Numbered from the stretch's first letter, positions 1 through 8,705 are shown. The stretch is 46,278 nt of DNA from Chitinophagales bacterium (GCA_021323755.1 JAJPKJ010000008.1:1-46278); one strand, 5' to 3'. The notes: generated by a model from the letters alone, not told the origin. Program-made: numbers and translations.

Positions 1-989
1 AACATATTTCGGGTATCGGGCGCCATCGCCTCCAGGACTTCGGGACGGATCGCTGTATCCAGGGTGGTCATATTATAGAGAACGGCCAATGTAGAGGTTA
101 AGATCACTTTCTTATTGGCGAGGAATCGGATCAGCGCTTTTACTTGCGGAGAATCCGCGGATGCAATGGGTGGAGCATACAATGGACACGCATTCTCCTT
201 TTTATTGGGAACAAAATCCGTGGACACGGAAAAGCCATGCTCTAATTGGTCGATAGCCATTTCCGCCGCCTCCCGGTAGGTGACGGCACATAAATGACCT
301 GTCACTTTCAGTCCTTTGGCATGGGCCTCTTCTATTGCTGCCTTAAGCGTAGCCTTATCCACGAACATATATCCCTTGAACGAGGTGCAGCCTTGGCTAG
401 ACCAGAAGTCGACAAAGGCTTTCGCCTCTGCGGGTCCGCTGAGTTCATGCATGCCTGGAAAGATGCTGCCTTTCCCTTCCAGATACGGTGCAGTCACATC
501 CATTGTTGGCCCAAGGATCTTCCCCTGATCGATGTCCCTTTTGAGATTCAGGTCGGAGTAGGGCTCCACGCTCCCGGCTGTACGAATGGTCGTGGCACCG
601 CATGCAAGGTAAAGCTTTGGGAAAGTGAAAGGCAGTTGCTTAACGTGCAGGTAGCTAAAGTCGGCTGTGTATGCTGCATAAAACATGTGTTCGTGCAGTA
701 AGACGAATCCAGGCAAAAGGGATTTTCCAGTCAGGTCGATGACGATGCTGCCTGAAGGGGGCGGAAGTTTTTTGCTATCTGCAACCGCAGTTATGACCCC
801 GTTGCGGACAATCACCGTCTGGTCATCTAGTACTTTCAGGTTTTTCACATCGGCAAGCTTGCAGTGGGTGAAAGTGATGAAAGCTGAATCGTAATCTATG
901 AATTTTCTTACCGCGGAAGAAAAGGAGTTTTGGGTAAAGGCTTGAAGAGCAATGAGCAGGTATAATCCGGCAAGGAGCAATTTTTTCAT
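1..989 (-). CDS. secreted amidohydrolase, C-terminus cut by window edge
   Basis: The reading frame opens at an ATG at 987-989 and stays open to the window edge, giving about 329 residues without a stop. The N-terminus MKKLLLAGLYLLLIALQAFT is a signal peptide, so the protein is probably exported. After a beta-rich stretch (VIVRNGVITAVAD) comes the family hallmark LTGKSLLPGFVLLHEHMF, whose H-x-H provides the metal ligands of the TIM-barrel amidohydrolases. Further on, SFKGYMF holds a lysine in the place of the carboxylated lysine ligand, and VTGHL and QLEHGF supply the later histidines. This pattern fits the imidazolonepropionase/prolidase-like amidohydrolase branch. The substrate cannot be told from sequence. 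The last part of the barrel, with the catalytic Asp, lies outside the window. Confidence 0.85.
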   Translation of the reverse strand, partial: MKKLLLAGLYLLIALQAFTQNSFSSAVRKFIDYDSAFITFTHCKLADVKNLKVLDDQTVIVRNGVITAVADSKKLPPPSGSIVIDLTGKSLLPGFVLLHEHMFYAAYTADFSYLHVKQLPFTFPKLYLACGATTIRTAGSVEPYSDLNLKRDIDQGKILGPTMDVTAPYLEGKGSIFPGMHELSGPAEAKAFVDFWSSQGCTSFKGYMFVDKATLKAAIEEAHAKGLKVTGHLCAVTYREAAEMAIDQLEHGFSVSTDFVPNKKENACPLYAPPIASADSPQVKALIRFLANKKVILTSTLAVLYNMTTLDTAIRPEVLEAMAPDTRNM

Positions 990-1077
990 GTTGCAGTTGG
1001 TTTAATTTAGCTACAAATATATGCGCAACCAATCGGTTGCAAAAATTTTCCTTGCCAACGCCTTTTAAAGTCAAGCT

Positions 1078-1097
1078 TGGATGAGCCGGTGATATTG
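1078..1097 (+). repeat. 20-bp inverted repeat, left copy
   Basis: The 20 bases TGGATGAGCCGGTGATATTG are the exact reverse complement of 4010-4029. The two copies bracket the TonB receptor gene, 2.9 kb apart. Confidence 0.8.
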
Positions 1098-1268
1098 ACC
1101 ACCAAAAGGAGCAGCGGATTGATCAGCAAGTTTTTTTGCGAAAAAAGATGAATCTATTGAGCCCAATTTTTTATTATGGGCAAATACTTCTGGCAGACCA
1201 TGGTTGAGCAAATCCGCAAAAGGTGGTCAATGCACTCCGGCGCTTGGATTCAATCCCCAGGCTCATCC
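1078..1268. mobile_element. possible remnant of an IS21-like terminal repeat region
   Basis: Nested inverted repeats are visible. GGATGAGCC (1079-1087) faces GGCTCATCC (1260-1268), and inside them ATTGACCACC (1094-1103) faces GGTGGTCAAT (1222-1231). Read on the minus strand, the left end has a GGTGGTCAAT-n-CCGG pattern, and the right end repeats it on the plus strand. From memory this resembles the multiple terminal repeats of IS21-family elements, but no transposase is present. It could equally be unrelated repeats. Confidence 0.3.
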
Positions 1269-1503
1269 TTTAGGCAGCAGTTATGGGAGATGGCGCTTTC
1301 GTACTTTCTGGAAAAAAATGGGGACTTAACACAAACTATCAGGTAAATATTTAAAGAATAGAGACTCTGGTTTTAGCTAAGCCAAAATGAAATTATATCA
1401 TCTAATAAAATCATAAGCTTGCAACCAATCTTAACATGTAGAATTAATCATAGAATTATATAAGCGGAGAAGCTGCATTTATATAAAAAGCTATTTTGGA
1501 TGA

Positions 1504-3960
1504 ATGATATGCTTTTTGCAAAAATCAGGGTCATTCAAAAAAATATTTCTCCTAACTGTACTTGTATCAATTTTCACCAGGTATGCAGTTGGTCTGCCCA
1601 CAATAAAATATGGGATTTTTTCTGTTACTGTCTTGAATGAAAGATCGCTGCCCATCGCCGGCGCAACTGTACAATTGTTAAAAAGCGGAATGCTGATAAA
1701 AGCGGAGATCACCGACACAAATGGGGTTGCAACTTTTGGAGAATTGACGGATGGCGATTACAGCTTTTCAGCAAGCGTGGTGGGCTGCCAGCCGCAAACC
1801 ACAGCTGTGTATCATTTTCCCGGCAACATACAGGCAATCACGATCACTCTAAAGCCTGCGATCAGTTCTTTGCAGGAGGTGACCATTACTTCCCAGCGAC
1901 CTTTGATCGAACAAAAGCAGGGGAAGGTGGTGTTGAATGTAGATGCATCCCCGACCAATGCGGGCACGACCGTGCTGGAAGTGCTGGAAAAATCTCCGGG
2001 CGTAACGGTCGACCGTGCTGGGACCATATCATTACAAGGTAAGACCGGGGTGCTGGTAACGATCGATGACAAGCCTACCTATCTCAGCGGGGAGGACTTA
2101 AATAATTTACTCAGCAGCATGAGTTCCTCACAAGTTGACCAAATAGAGCTCATTGCGAACCCGACGGCAAAATATGACGCAAACGGCAACGGGGGCATCA
2201 TCAATATAAGAACGAAAAAGAATAAACAGCGGGGGTTGAATGGCTCCTTCACAGCCTCAGCAGGTCAGGGGGTCTATTCTAAAAACAGCGATAATCTTAC
2301 ACTAAATTACCGTAGCGGTAAATTCAATACTTTTTTTACCTATGGGCTGAACTATGTGCAATATTACCTGGACCTGTATGCCTTGCGTAAATATTACGAC
2401 AATAATAATACCCTGTTGTCGGAATTGATTCAACCCTCATACTTCAAGGGGACATTCTTAAATAATACCATTAAAGCCGGTGTCGATTATTCCATTGATG
2501 AAAAGACCACCGTTGGAGTGGTGCTAACCGCGACAGCGATCACCCGCCATGGTAACAACACGGACCCCACAAGCTGGCTTGACTCATCAGGGGCAGTGGA
2601 CTCTGTGATCTCAACAGACAATAAAAACAATAATCGATTTAAGAATGGTGGAATTAACCTGAACTTCCGACGCAGCCTAACCCCTGCATCGGACTTCAGC
2701 GCAGACTTCAACCTGCTGCATTATGGCATATCTAGTGATCAGCATTTTAACTATCAGCAGGATGCCCCCGGAGGGTATGATCAGTTGTCCAGGGCAGATA
2801 TTCCTACCACCATCAGCATTCTCACCGGTAAGCTTGATTATACTCAAAAGACAGACAAAAATGGCAGATGGGAAGCAGGATATAAGTTGTCCCACACGGG
2901 GACGGACAATTCAGCGGTCTACCAGAACTTTGATGGCACACAATATGTGCAAGATGATACGAGGAGTAATCATTTTATATATAATGAATCAATCCATGCC
3001 CTTTATGGTGATGTGGAACAAAAGTTCAACCGGCTGACGATCCAGGCGGGTCTTCGTTACGAACTTACGGTTTACCATGCGAACCAATCGGGTAACGCGG
3101 TTCAAAAAGATTCATCTTTTTCACGAGATTACGGCAGCTTATTTCCAAGCGGCTTCATCAGTTATCAGGCAGATTCCGACAACACATTTGGTCTTACATT
3201 CGGGCGGCGCATCGACCGTCCCGTTTTTCAGGTGCTTAATCCATTCATCTTTATCATCAATAAATATACCTATCAAACGGGGAATCCCTACATACTGCCC
3301 CAGTACAGCTGGAATATCACAATTAATCATCAATTCAAGGGGCTTCTGACGACCGCACTGTCCTATAGCGTAATCGACAATTATTTTTCTCAGATCTTTT
3401 TGGCGGATACGACAAAACAGGTTCTGCTATATTCACAGGGGAACGTGGGTCATATGAATAACCTTGGTCTTGCTGAAACCGTATCAGCATCCCCATGGAG
3501 ATGGTGGTCCTTCACGGCAGCGGCGGTCTTTAATCATAAACATTTCGAAGGTTTTAATGGCAATGATTTTTCCAGTTCCATCAATCAGCTGAGCATGAAC
3601 CTTACAAACCAATTTATCATCGCCGCAATTTATTCAGTTGAAATTGCCGGCAGTTACACTACCCGCGCCCGAAACGACATTCAAGAGCTTTTGTATCCCA
3701 CCGGTCAGGTGTCCCTCGGCTTATCCAAGCCTATTTTAAAAAAGAAAGCTACCTTAAAACTTAGCTATCGGGACATCTTTCATACCAATTGGATGCAAGG
3801 GCTAACGCAATTCCCGAACGCGACAGAGTATTTCAAAGAATTGCGTGACACGCGTGTTTTCAACATAGCCTTCACCTATCGCTTTGGCAAAGCGTACAAG
3901 GCCAGCAAACATACCGATAATGGTGCCACTGACGAGATGGAAAGGGTAGGCAACGGGTAG
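1504..3960 (+). CDS. TonB-dependent outer-membrane receptor with carboxypeptidase-like N-terminal domain
   Basis: This 818-residue protein begins with a hydrophobic export signal (residues about 10-30). A carboxypeptidase-regulatory-like beta-sandwich follows (about 38-115, SVTVLNERSLPIAGATVQLL). The plug domain has the typical SLQEVTITSQRPLIEQKQGK linker and the motif NPTAKYDANGNGGIINIRTK (about 215-240). The remaining ~570 residues are a 'beta-barrel family 3' outer-membrane barrel ending near FNIAFTYRFGK. In Bacteroidota this architecture belongs to small receptors without a SusD partner, and none is seen here. The ligand is unknown. The gene stands alone, followed by 147 bp that carry the right copy of a 20-bp inverted repeat. 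Confidence 0.9.
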   Translation: MICFLQKSGSFKKIFLLTVLVSIFTRYAVGLPTIKYGIFSVTVLNERSLPIAGATVQLLKSGMLIKAEITDTNGVATFGELTDGDYSFSASVVGCQPQTTAVYHFPGNIQAITITLKPAISSLQEVTITSQRPLIEQKQGKVVLNVDASPTNAGTTVLEVLEKSPGVTVDRAGTISLQGKTGVLVTIDDKPTYLSGEDLNNLLSSMSSSQVDQIELIANPTAKYDANGNGGIINIRTKKNKQRGLNGSFTASAGQGVYSKNSDNLTLNYRSGKFNTFFTYGLNYVQYYLDLYALRKYYDNNNTLLSELIQPSYFKGTFLNNTIKAGVDYSIDEKTTVGVVLTATAITRHGNNTDPTSWLDSSGAVDSVISTDNKNNNRFKNGGINLNFRRSLTPASDFSADFNLLHYGISSDQHFNYQQDAPGGYDQLSRADIPTTISILTGKLDYTQKTDKNGRWEAGYKLSHTGTDNSAVYQNFDGTQYVQDDTRSNHFIYNESIHALYGDVEQKFNRLTIQAGLRYELTVYHANQSGNAVQKDSSFSRDYGSLFPSGFISYQADSDNTFGLTFGRRIDRPVFQVLNPFIFIINKYTYQTGNPYILPQYSWNITINHQFKGLLTTALSYSVIDNYFSQIFLADTTKQVLLYSQGNVGHMNNLGLAETVSASPWRWWSFTAAAVFNHKHFEGFNGNDFSSSINQLSMNLTNQFIIAAIYSVEIAGSYTTRARNDIQELLYPTGQVSLGLSKPILKKKATLKLSYRDIFHTNWMQGLTQFPNATEYFKELRDTRVFNIAFTYRFGKAYKASKHTDNGATDEMERVGNG

Positions 3961-4009
3961 CAAATATATTCCCTCTCAATTTGTTTCATACATAATATGG
4001 AAGCGCAGC

Positions 4010-4029
4010 CAATATCACCGGCTCATCCA
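4010..4029 (-). repeat. 20-bp inverted repeat, right copy
   Basis: CAATATCACCGGCTCATCCA is a perfect reverse complement of 1078-1097. It lies 50 bp after the TonB receptor stop codon. A shorter match (ACCGGCTCAT) occurs at 8572-8581. Confidence 0.8.
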
Positions 4030-4107
4030 CTATACCATTAACACTCAAGAGATCAAATAAGAAATCATAATTGCCTTCAACGACTTGTTAATATTTCTTG
4101 TCAGCGA

Positions 4108-5031
4108 TTAATTAAAAGAATGCCGGAATTCTAGCGGTGAAAGTTTTGTTTTTGTTTTGAACAATTTAGAGAAGGATTGGGGATGCTCAAATCCTAATTC
4201 ATAAGCTATCTCGCTGACAGAAAGATCGGTGGTAGATAATTTTTCTTTCGCTTTTTGGATGATCCTGTCGTGGATATGTTGCTGCGTGCTCTGTCCTGTC
4301 AATACTTTTAACAGGCTACTTAAATAATTGGGAGAAACATTCAGGGATTCAGCAACATATTGAACGGTAGGCAGTCCTTCACCGATAAGATCATCATTGT
4401 TGAAATAATGGGTAAGGGTTTCTTCGAGTCGCTCTAGAATTTTATGATTGGTGATCTTTCTTGTTATGAATTGTCTTTGATAAAAACGTTCTGCATAGTT
4501 CAATAAAACTTCCAGTTGCGCGATGATAATATTCTGGCTGAACTTATCGATATTGGAATGATACTCCTGCCGAATGTTTTGTATGATGCCGTTAATGATC
4601 GCCTCTTCTTTTTCGGATAAAAATAAAGCTTCGTGAACCGAATAGTCAAAATATTCGTACTGCTTTATTTTTTTTGCCAGCGGCGTATTCCATAAAAAAT
4701 CCGGATGGATAAGCAAGATCCATCCTGCAGGATTTGTTTCAGCCGAGCTCCGGGGAGGAGATTGTAATACCTGCCCGGGGGCCAAAAAATACATGACCCC
4801 TTCATCAAAATCATATTCCTGTTGCCCATAGCGCATCTTGCCATCCAGCCCACGTTTGATGGAAATGGAATAATAATCGAATGTTATCGCTGTTTGTTCA
4901 TTTTCTCTTTTAGCTGCGGCAACCCTTGCATAATCCACAATGCTGATGAGCGGATGTTCAGGAGGGGGCAGATGGTTGAGCCGGTGAAATTCGCTGATGG
5001 ATCTTATTTTGTATGGTGCTTTTTGTGCCAT
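4108..5031 (-). CDS. AraC-family transcriptional regulator
   Basis: The protein has 307 residues. The first ~130 form a cupin-like effector-binding region (YFLAPGQVLQSPP). The C-terminal ~100 residues carry the two helix-turn-helix units of AraC/XylS proteins, with VQYVAESLNVSPNYLSSLLK in the first and SVSEIAYELGFEHPQSFSKL in the second. The preceding SDR gene on the same strand would end at 5050 if its frameshift were repaired, 18 bp upstream, so this regulator probably belongs to the NmrA-like/SDR cluster and controls it. The start at 5031 is the only Met near the conserved N-terminus. It sits 4 nt after a perfect TAAATTTG box, so a leaderless message is possible. Confidence 0.9.
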   Translation of the reverse strand: MAQKAPYKIRSISEFHRLNHLPPPEHPLISIVDYARVAAAKRENEQTAITFDYYSISIKRGLDGKMRYGQQEYDFDEGVMYFLAPGQVLQSPPRSSAETNPAGWILLIHPDFLWNTPLAKKIKQYEYFDYSVHEALFLSEKEEAIINGIIQNIRQEYHSNIDKFSQNIIIAQLEVLLNYAERFYQRQFITRKITNHKILERLEETLTHYFNNDDLIGEGLPTVQYVAESLNVSPNYLSSLLKVLTGQSTQQHIHDRIIQKAKEKLSTTDLSVSEIAYELGFEHPQSFSKLFKTKTKLSPLEFRHSFN

Positions 5032-5035
5032 GCTG

Positions 5036-5043
5036 CAAATTTA
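5036..5043 (-). promoter_or_regulatory. Bacteroidota-type -7 box abutting the AraC start codon
   Basis: On the minus strand TAAATTTG matches TAnnTTTG exactly and ends 4 nt before the ATG at 5031. Transcription would then start at or next to the ATG. No clear -33 TTTG partner was found. Confidence 0.35.
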
Positions 5044-5074
5044 GTTTTTTTACAGGGCTTGTCCACCTGAGACT

Positions 5075-5815
5075 TCAATACGCTGCCCGTTGATCCAAAA
5101 TGCATCGTTTGTACATAAAAATGCTACCACACCGCCGTATATCATCGGGCAGACCCACGCGGCCCAAAGCAGTAAGGCTTGCAATATGAGCATTTATTTC
5201 TTTATTATCTCTGGTGCGCCCACCACCAAAATCTGTTTCAATGGCCCCTGGTGCCACCACATTCACTCTTATCTTTCTTGGGCCTAATTCTTTTGCCATA
5301 TAACGGGTAAGCGTTTCTATCGCAGCTTTTAAAGAGCCATATACAGATGATCCGGGCATGATGATTCGTGCCAGACCCGAAGAAATATTGATGATGCCCC
5401 CTCCGTCATTTATAAAAGGCAATAATTTCTGTGTGAGAAAAAAAACCCCTTTGTAATGAATATTAAATATGGTATCCATTTCTTCTTCCGTTGTATCTAC
5501 GATTGGTTTATACAAGGCGGTCCCTGCATTATTTATTAAAAAATCGATCTTATCGCTTCCTGTTTTTCCCTTTAACGTTTCTATTAATGTTTTAATAAAA
5601 GGATCAAACGTTTTTACCTTGCTGGTGTCCAGTTGAAGGGCTATTGCTTTTTGACCAAGGCCTTCGATTTCAGCGACCACCTGATCGGCAGCTTCCTTAT
5701 TGGTATGGTATGTAAACGCTATATCTATTCCTTTTTTGGCGATCGCTATCGCCATATTCTTTCCTAAGCCGCGGCTCCCCCCGGTAATGAATGCGATCCT
5801 GTTTTTTGCGCTCAT
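5075..5815 (-). CDS. short-chain dehydrogenase/reductase, frameshifted near its 3' end
   Basis: This is a classical SDR NAD(P)-dependent oxidoreductase. The cofactor motif TGGSRGLGKN lies at residues about 10-19. NNAG (about 91), the catalytic Ser in ISSGLA and the YGSLK active-site Tyr/Lys follow, as does the usual GAIETDFGG. The frame as it stands ends with an unrelated tail after GLPDDI (RRCGSIFMYKRC) and stops at 5075. Removing one base at about 5136-5140 restores the expected SDR ending (GGVVAFLCTNDAFWINGQRI, then EVSGGQAL) with a stop at 5050. This is therefore either a recent pseudogene or a sequencing error. The substrate is unknown. It is flanked by an NmrA-like gene upstream and an AraC regulator downstream, all on one strand. 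Confidence 0.85.
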   Translation of the reverse strand: MSAKNRIAFITGGSRGLGKNMAIAIAKKGIDIAFTYHTNKEAADQVVAEIEGLGQKAIALQLDTSKVKTFDPFIKTLIETLKGKTGSDKIDFLINNAGTALYKPIVDTTEEEMDTIFNIHYKGVFFLTQKLLPFINDGGGIINISSGLARIIMPGSSVYGSLKAAIETLTRYMAKELGPRKIRVNVVAPGAIETDFGGGRTRDNKEINAHIASLTALGRVGLPDDIRRCGSIFMYKRCILDQRAAY

Positions 5816-5868
5816 CTTTTGTTTTTTTTAGTATTTTTTTTAATGATGTTTATTTTTAAAAAAGAATT

Positions 5869-6771
5869 TTATTGCCCGTTATAAACTGCGGCAAATTCTT
5901 TTGCGAAATCCCTGAGCTTTGTGTTGCTTAATGTAGGCCGGTTTCGGAAATAATCTTCATACAGGATCCCGTTTCTTCTCCCTGCATTCATTTCCACCAG
6001 ACCCTTTGCAATGCCGGAGTTCATGCCTGCCGCGATCATATTACCGAGCATCTGTTCATCCGGAATAACAATCCATTTCAGGTCCGGTTTACTGATCGCC
6101 TTACCTAATATTTTTGCCACTTCATTTGGTGAAAGTTCATCGCTGGCGATATAGCGCACCGTCCTGCCCTGGAACGGCTTCTCTATTTCTGCGGCGATAA
6201 CCGTTGCAATATCCGCAGGCGAAACCCAGGGCTCCTTTTCATCGCCGCCATAATTCTGAACAATGGATCCAGCAGATCTTATGACCGGAATAAATGAAAG
6301 CATGTTATTATAAAATCCAACGGGTCGCATGATCTTGATCGCGACATCGCCGGGAAGCCCGTTTAGAATTTCTTCCGCCCTGTAATGAAAAGCGAGCATG
6401 CCGTTTCCCTTATCGGTGTGTGCCCCGATACTACTGAGATGAATTAGTTTTTTTACCCCCGATCCTTGGACCGCCTGTTTATAATTATCCGCGATCCTGA
6501 GAATGGCCCTCATGTAGTCAAGCTGCGGGTTGAAGAAAAATCCTTGACCCAGTGTTTCCATGCAATACACGATGTCCGCCCCGTTGAATGTTTTTGTGAG
6601 AAAATCCACATCCTGCATGGTGCCGATAGCTGCTTTTGCACCGAGGGATTCGATTTCATTTTTGCGACCGGCATTGCTGCTGATGACAGTTACTTCATGC
6701 CCTTTTTTCACCGATGATTCTGTGAGTGGTCTGCTGATATTGCCTAAGGAACCTGTTATTACTATTTTCAT
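5869..6771 (-). CDS. NmrA-like / SDR-a5 NAD(P)-binding protein
   Basis: I chose the start at 6771 because MKIVITGSLGNISRPLTESS begins directly with the Rossmann strand and glycine-rich loop. The frame stays open 12 codons further upstream, but those residues look unlike the family. The protein is 300 residues. It has the NmrA/TMR-type fold: dinucleotide loop, then KKLIHLSSIGAHTDKGNG (about 120) in the place of the SDR serine region, and a C-terminal substrate domain (SPNEVAKILGKAISKPDLKW). Relatives include NAD(P)H-binding quinone reductases and redox-sensing NmrA proteins. The gene leads a three-gene minus-strand cluster with an SDR (53-bp gap) and an AraC regulator, which suggests a stress-induced reductase system. 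Confidence 0.85.
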   Translation of the reverse strand: MKIVITGSLGNISRPLTESSVKKGHEVTVISSNAGRKNEIESLGAKAAIGTMQDVDFLTKTFNGADIVYCMETLGQGFFFNPQLDYMRAILRIADNYKQAVQGSGVKKLIHLSSIGAHTDKGNGMLAFHYRAEEILNGLPGDVAIKIMRPVGFYNNMLSFIPVIRSAGSIVQNYGGDEKEPWVSPADIATVIAAEIEKPFQGRTVRYIASDELSPNEVAKILGKAISKPDLKWIVIPDEQMLGNMIAAGMNSGIAKGLVEMNAGRRNGILYEDYFRNRPTLSNTKLRDFAKEFAAVYNGQ

Positions 6772-6934
6772 TTCTTTGTTTTTTGATGACACAAATGTCT
6801 GCAGCATTCAAAAAACAATTGTAGCCGAATCTATCCTTGTTGTAGGCAAAAAAATGGTATTGAATCAGGATCATATATTGACCTGAGCGAATCAAGGTTT
6901 TTTTGTGAAACAGCCCCGGTGCTAATTTGGAGGA

Positions 6935-7111
6935 TCAAAATGTTTTATTGATTTCAGCTAAGAGTTCCTCCCTACATTTCATTTGCTGTTTCTTTGCTTT
7001 GATATTGCCAATGTATAAAATATTCGTAGCTCCATCGCGGAGAGCAGTAATATCAGGAATTCCGTCTTTATTAAAATTACCAGCGTCCACGCCATCGTGA
7101 ACGCCAGACAT
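6935..7111 (-). CDS. 58-residue FG-GAP/VCBS-like fragment
   Basis: A short frame with ATG at 7111 and TGA at 6935. Its first half reads DGVDAGNFNKDGIPDITALR, which is the calcium-loop signature of FG-GAP/VCBS beta-propeller repeats. Only one blade is present, there is no signal peptide, and a stop codon lies just before the ATG. The second half (KAKKQQMKCREELLAEINKT) is a charged helix. It may be the remnant of a longer propeller protein or a tiny independent protein. It lies 43 bp beyond the stop of the SDYEK-repeat gene, on the same strand. Confidence 0.35.
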   Translation of the reverse strand: MSGVHDGVDAGNFNKDGIPDITALRDGATNILYIGNIKAKKQQMKCREELLAEINKTF

Positions 7112-7154
7112 AGATCAAAAAATAAACTTATAGGTAATTATTAAATGTTCAGCA

Positions 7155-8369
7155 TTACCTCAGCGCCCGGATGGTCTTTCCATATTCAAAATCACTGCTG
7201 ATCGTCCTTGCCGCTTTATTAAAAGCTTCTTTGACACTTGTGGATGCAGGCATTTTTGCTGCAATAAACCTTAGGGTCTCTCCTTTTTCAAAGTCTGCAC
7301 CCAGCTTGCCCGTTGCTTCGATTAAACTTATCCAGGCTGCATCTGTGGTAATTTCTGATCCGGCAATTTTTTTCAGGACACCGGCCTTTTCATAATCACT
7401 ATTGATGGTAGCAGCGGCCTCGAGGGTCTCTCCAAAAGCGGCAGGCGGAATTTTGATATCCCTGGAAAAGACCTTTTTTAAGACCTCGCTTTTTTCATAA
7501 TCACTGGAGATTTTTGAGGAGGCATGGATCAATTGTGCAAAACGGGATTCCGAGATCTTGTTCCCCTCGATCACCTCTTTAAGCACACCCGCCTTTTCAT
7601 AATCCGAGCCGATGGTATTGATGATATCTATCACTGCTGTGAATTCTTCGTCGGTCAGTTCCTGGTGCAAAATAGCCTTGAGGGCTTTTGCTTTTTCATA
7701 GTCTGAATGAATGGTTTTCACCGCCTCCAGAAACGCTTTGGCCGTAGCAGCATTTCCGAGGTATTTGGACGAAAATGCTTCCAGGAGCCGGCCTTTCTCA
7801 TAGTCTGAACTGATGAGCGATTCAACTTCTCCGGCAATATCGGTCATATCTGCCGCGGTCAGAGAGGATGTCCCCAGCAGGAATTGCAGGTATTGTCCAC
7901 GTACATAATCGGTTTTCATATTTTTGACTTCTGCTATTACCGCTCTTGTGCCCCCTTGTTGATAGAGGTGTGCAACCCGGTCTTTTGCCCCAATTCCATA
8001 ATCGATCATGACCCGGATTGCCGAAGCCAGGATCGCTTTTTCTTCTTCTGTCAGCGTCGTTTTTTTGTCTCCCCCATTGATCTCATAGGCTATCCTGCCG
8101 GAAGCGTCCAGCGTGACAATGAGCGTTGTCCCGTTTTTCTGATAGCGAAGAAACCCATCACTGGGAAAGGATTGGAAAGACTTCTCATCACTGGTAAAAG
8201 AGATCTCCCCGGAATAAGAAAGCTTGATGTTGAGATCATCATCATTAACAGAGACCGAGGAGTGACCGTTGTTGTTGGATACCGAATAGCTCCCATGATT
8301 TCCCTGAGAGTAGCCGCCGATTGCGAGGCTGAGACTGAGCACAGCAGCCAGCATTAGTTTTCTGTTCAT
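7155..8369 (-). CDS. secreted protein of about eight SDYEK repeats
   Basis: The likely start is the ATG at 8369, because MNRKLMLAAVLSLSLAIGGY is a clean signal peptide; the frame runs 20 codons further upstream but without a plausible leader. The mature protein starts with a beta-rich region (residues about 25-110, SVNDDDLNIKLSYSGEIS). From about 150 to the end it consists of repeats of about 34 residues, each with a helix pair and the signature [ST]-[DA]-[DF/DY]-E-K-x-x-x-L, as in SDYEKAGVLK. I count eight: TDYVRG, SDYEKG, SDYEKA, SDYEKA, SDYEKS, SDYEKA, ADFEKG and SDFEYG. From memory, similar repeats occur behind BlaR1/M56 peptidase domains and in periplasmic proteins of other phyla. No enzymatic motif is seen; a binding scaffold in the cell envelope is an inference. 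Confidence 0.75.
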   Translation of the reverse strand: MNRKLMLAAVLSLSLAIGGYSQGNHGSYSVSNNNGHSSVSVNDDDLNIKLSYSGEISFTSDEKSFQSFPSDGFLRYQKNGTTLIVTLDASGRIAYEINGGDKKTTLTEEEKAILASAIRVMIDYGIGAKDRVAHLYQQGGTRAVIAEVKNMKTDYVRGQYLQFLLGTSSLTAADMTDIAGEVESLISSDYEKGRLLEAFSSKYLGNAATAKAFLEAVKTIHSDYEKAKALKAILHQELTDEEFTAVIDIINTIGSDYEKAGVLKEVIEGNKISESRFAQLIHASSKISSDYEKSEVLKKVFSRDIKIPPAAFGETLEAAATINSDYEKAGVLKKIAGSEITTDAAWISLIEATGKLGADFEKGETLRFIAAKMPASTSVKEAFNKAARTISSDFEYGKTIRALR

Positions 8370-8472
8370 GACAAAATATTTTGTATGGTTATGCTTTTTA
8401 ATCGCCAAAGGAATGCCAAAAATGTACATGAATAATTTTCAATGGAAAGTGAATCCAAAAGATCCATCCGCT

Positions 8473-8521
8473 GTATCAGAACCGGACGTTTCTACCCGGC
8501 GAATGTTACGAAACTGATACA
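8473..8521. promoter_or_regulatory. GTATCAGAACCGGAC motif with inverted partner
   Basis: GTATCAGAACCGGAC (8473-8487) is followed by an inverted relative; CTGTATCAG (8471-8479) and CTGATACAG (8513-8521) are perfect inverted repeats. The 15-mer is close to two direct repeats at 14859-14894. It lies in the 336-bp gap between the rtcB-like gene and the SDYEK-repeat gene, upstream of the latter's start. A regulator site is inferred only. I see nothing else in that gap. Confidence 0.3.
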
Positions 8522-8705
8522 GGAAGAATATCATTTTGGAAATGAATTTAATAATGGAAAAAGTAAATTCAACCGGCTCATGCGCTAAATTCAATCCATA
8601 ACCGAATTTAAAATTGGCGTTTGTTTGAAAGACTTGGATAATCTAGTCGCTACAAAGATTCCCCTAACTCTTGTATAGTATAATTCAAAAATAATTTCAA
8701 ATTAT

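Larger units (their letters stand above)
990..1503. other. intergenic region, 514 bp, with nested inverted repeats
   Basis: No reading frame here resembles a protein. The region holds nested inverted repeats at 1078-1268 (described separately as a possible insertion-sequence remnant). The stretch from about 1330 to 1500 is AT-rich and leads into the TonB receptor gene. I see no perfect TAnnTTTG box in front of that gene. Confidence 0.5.

Noticed and set aside
294-894. Plus-strand open frames at 294-701 and 685-894
   Set aside because: They lie antisense to the amidohydrolase gene, which reads continuously with family motifs on the minus strand.
3077-3349. Alternative frames inside the TonB receptor gene
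   Set aside because: They are out-of-frame shadows of the receptor; none has family motifs.
4970-4990. GAGCCGGTGA match in the AraC gene considered as a third copy of the 20-bp repeat
   Set aside because: Only about 10 bp match and it is inside conserved coding sequence, so chance explains it.
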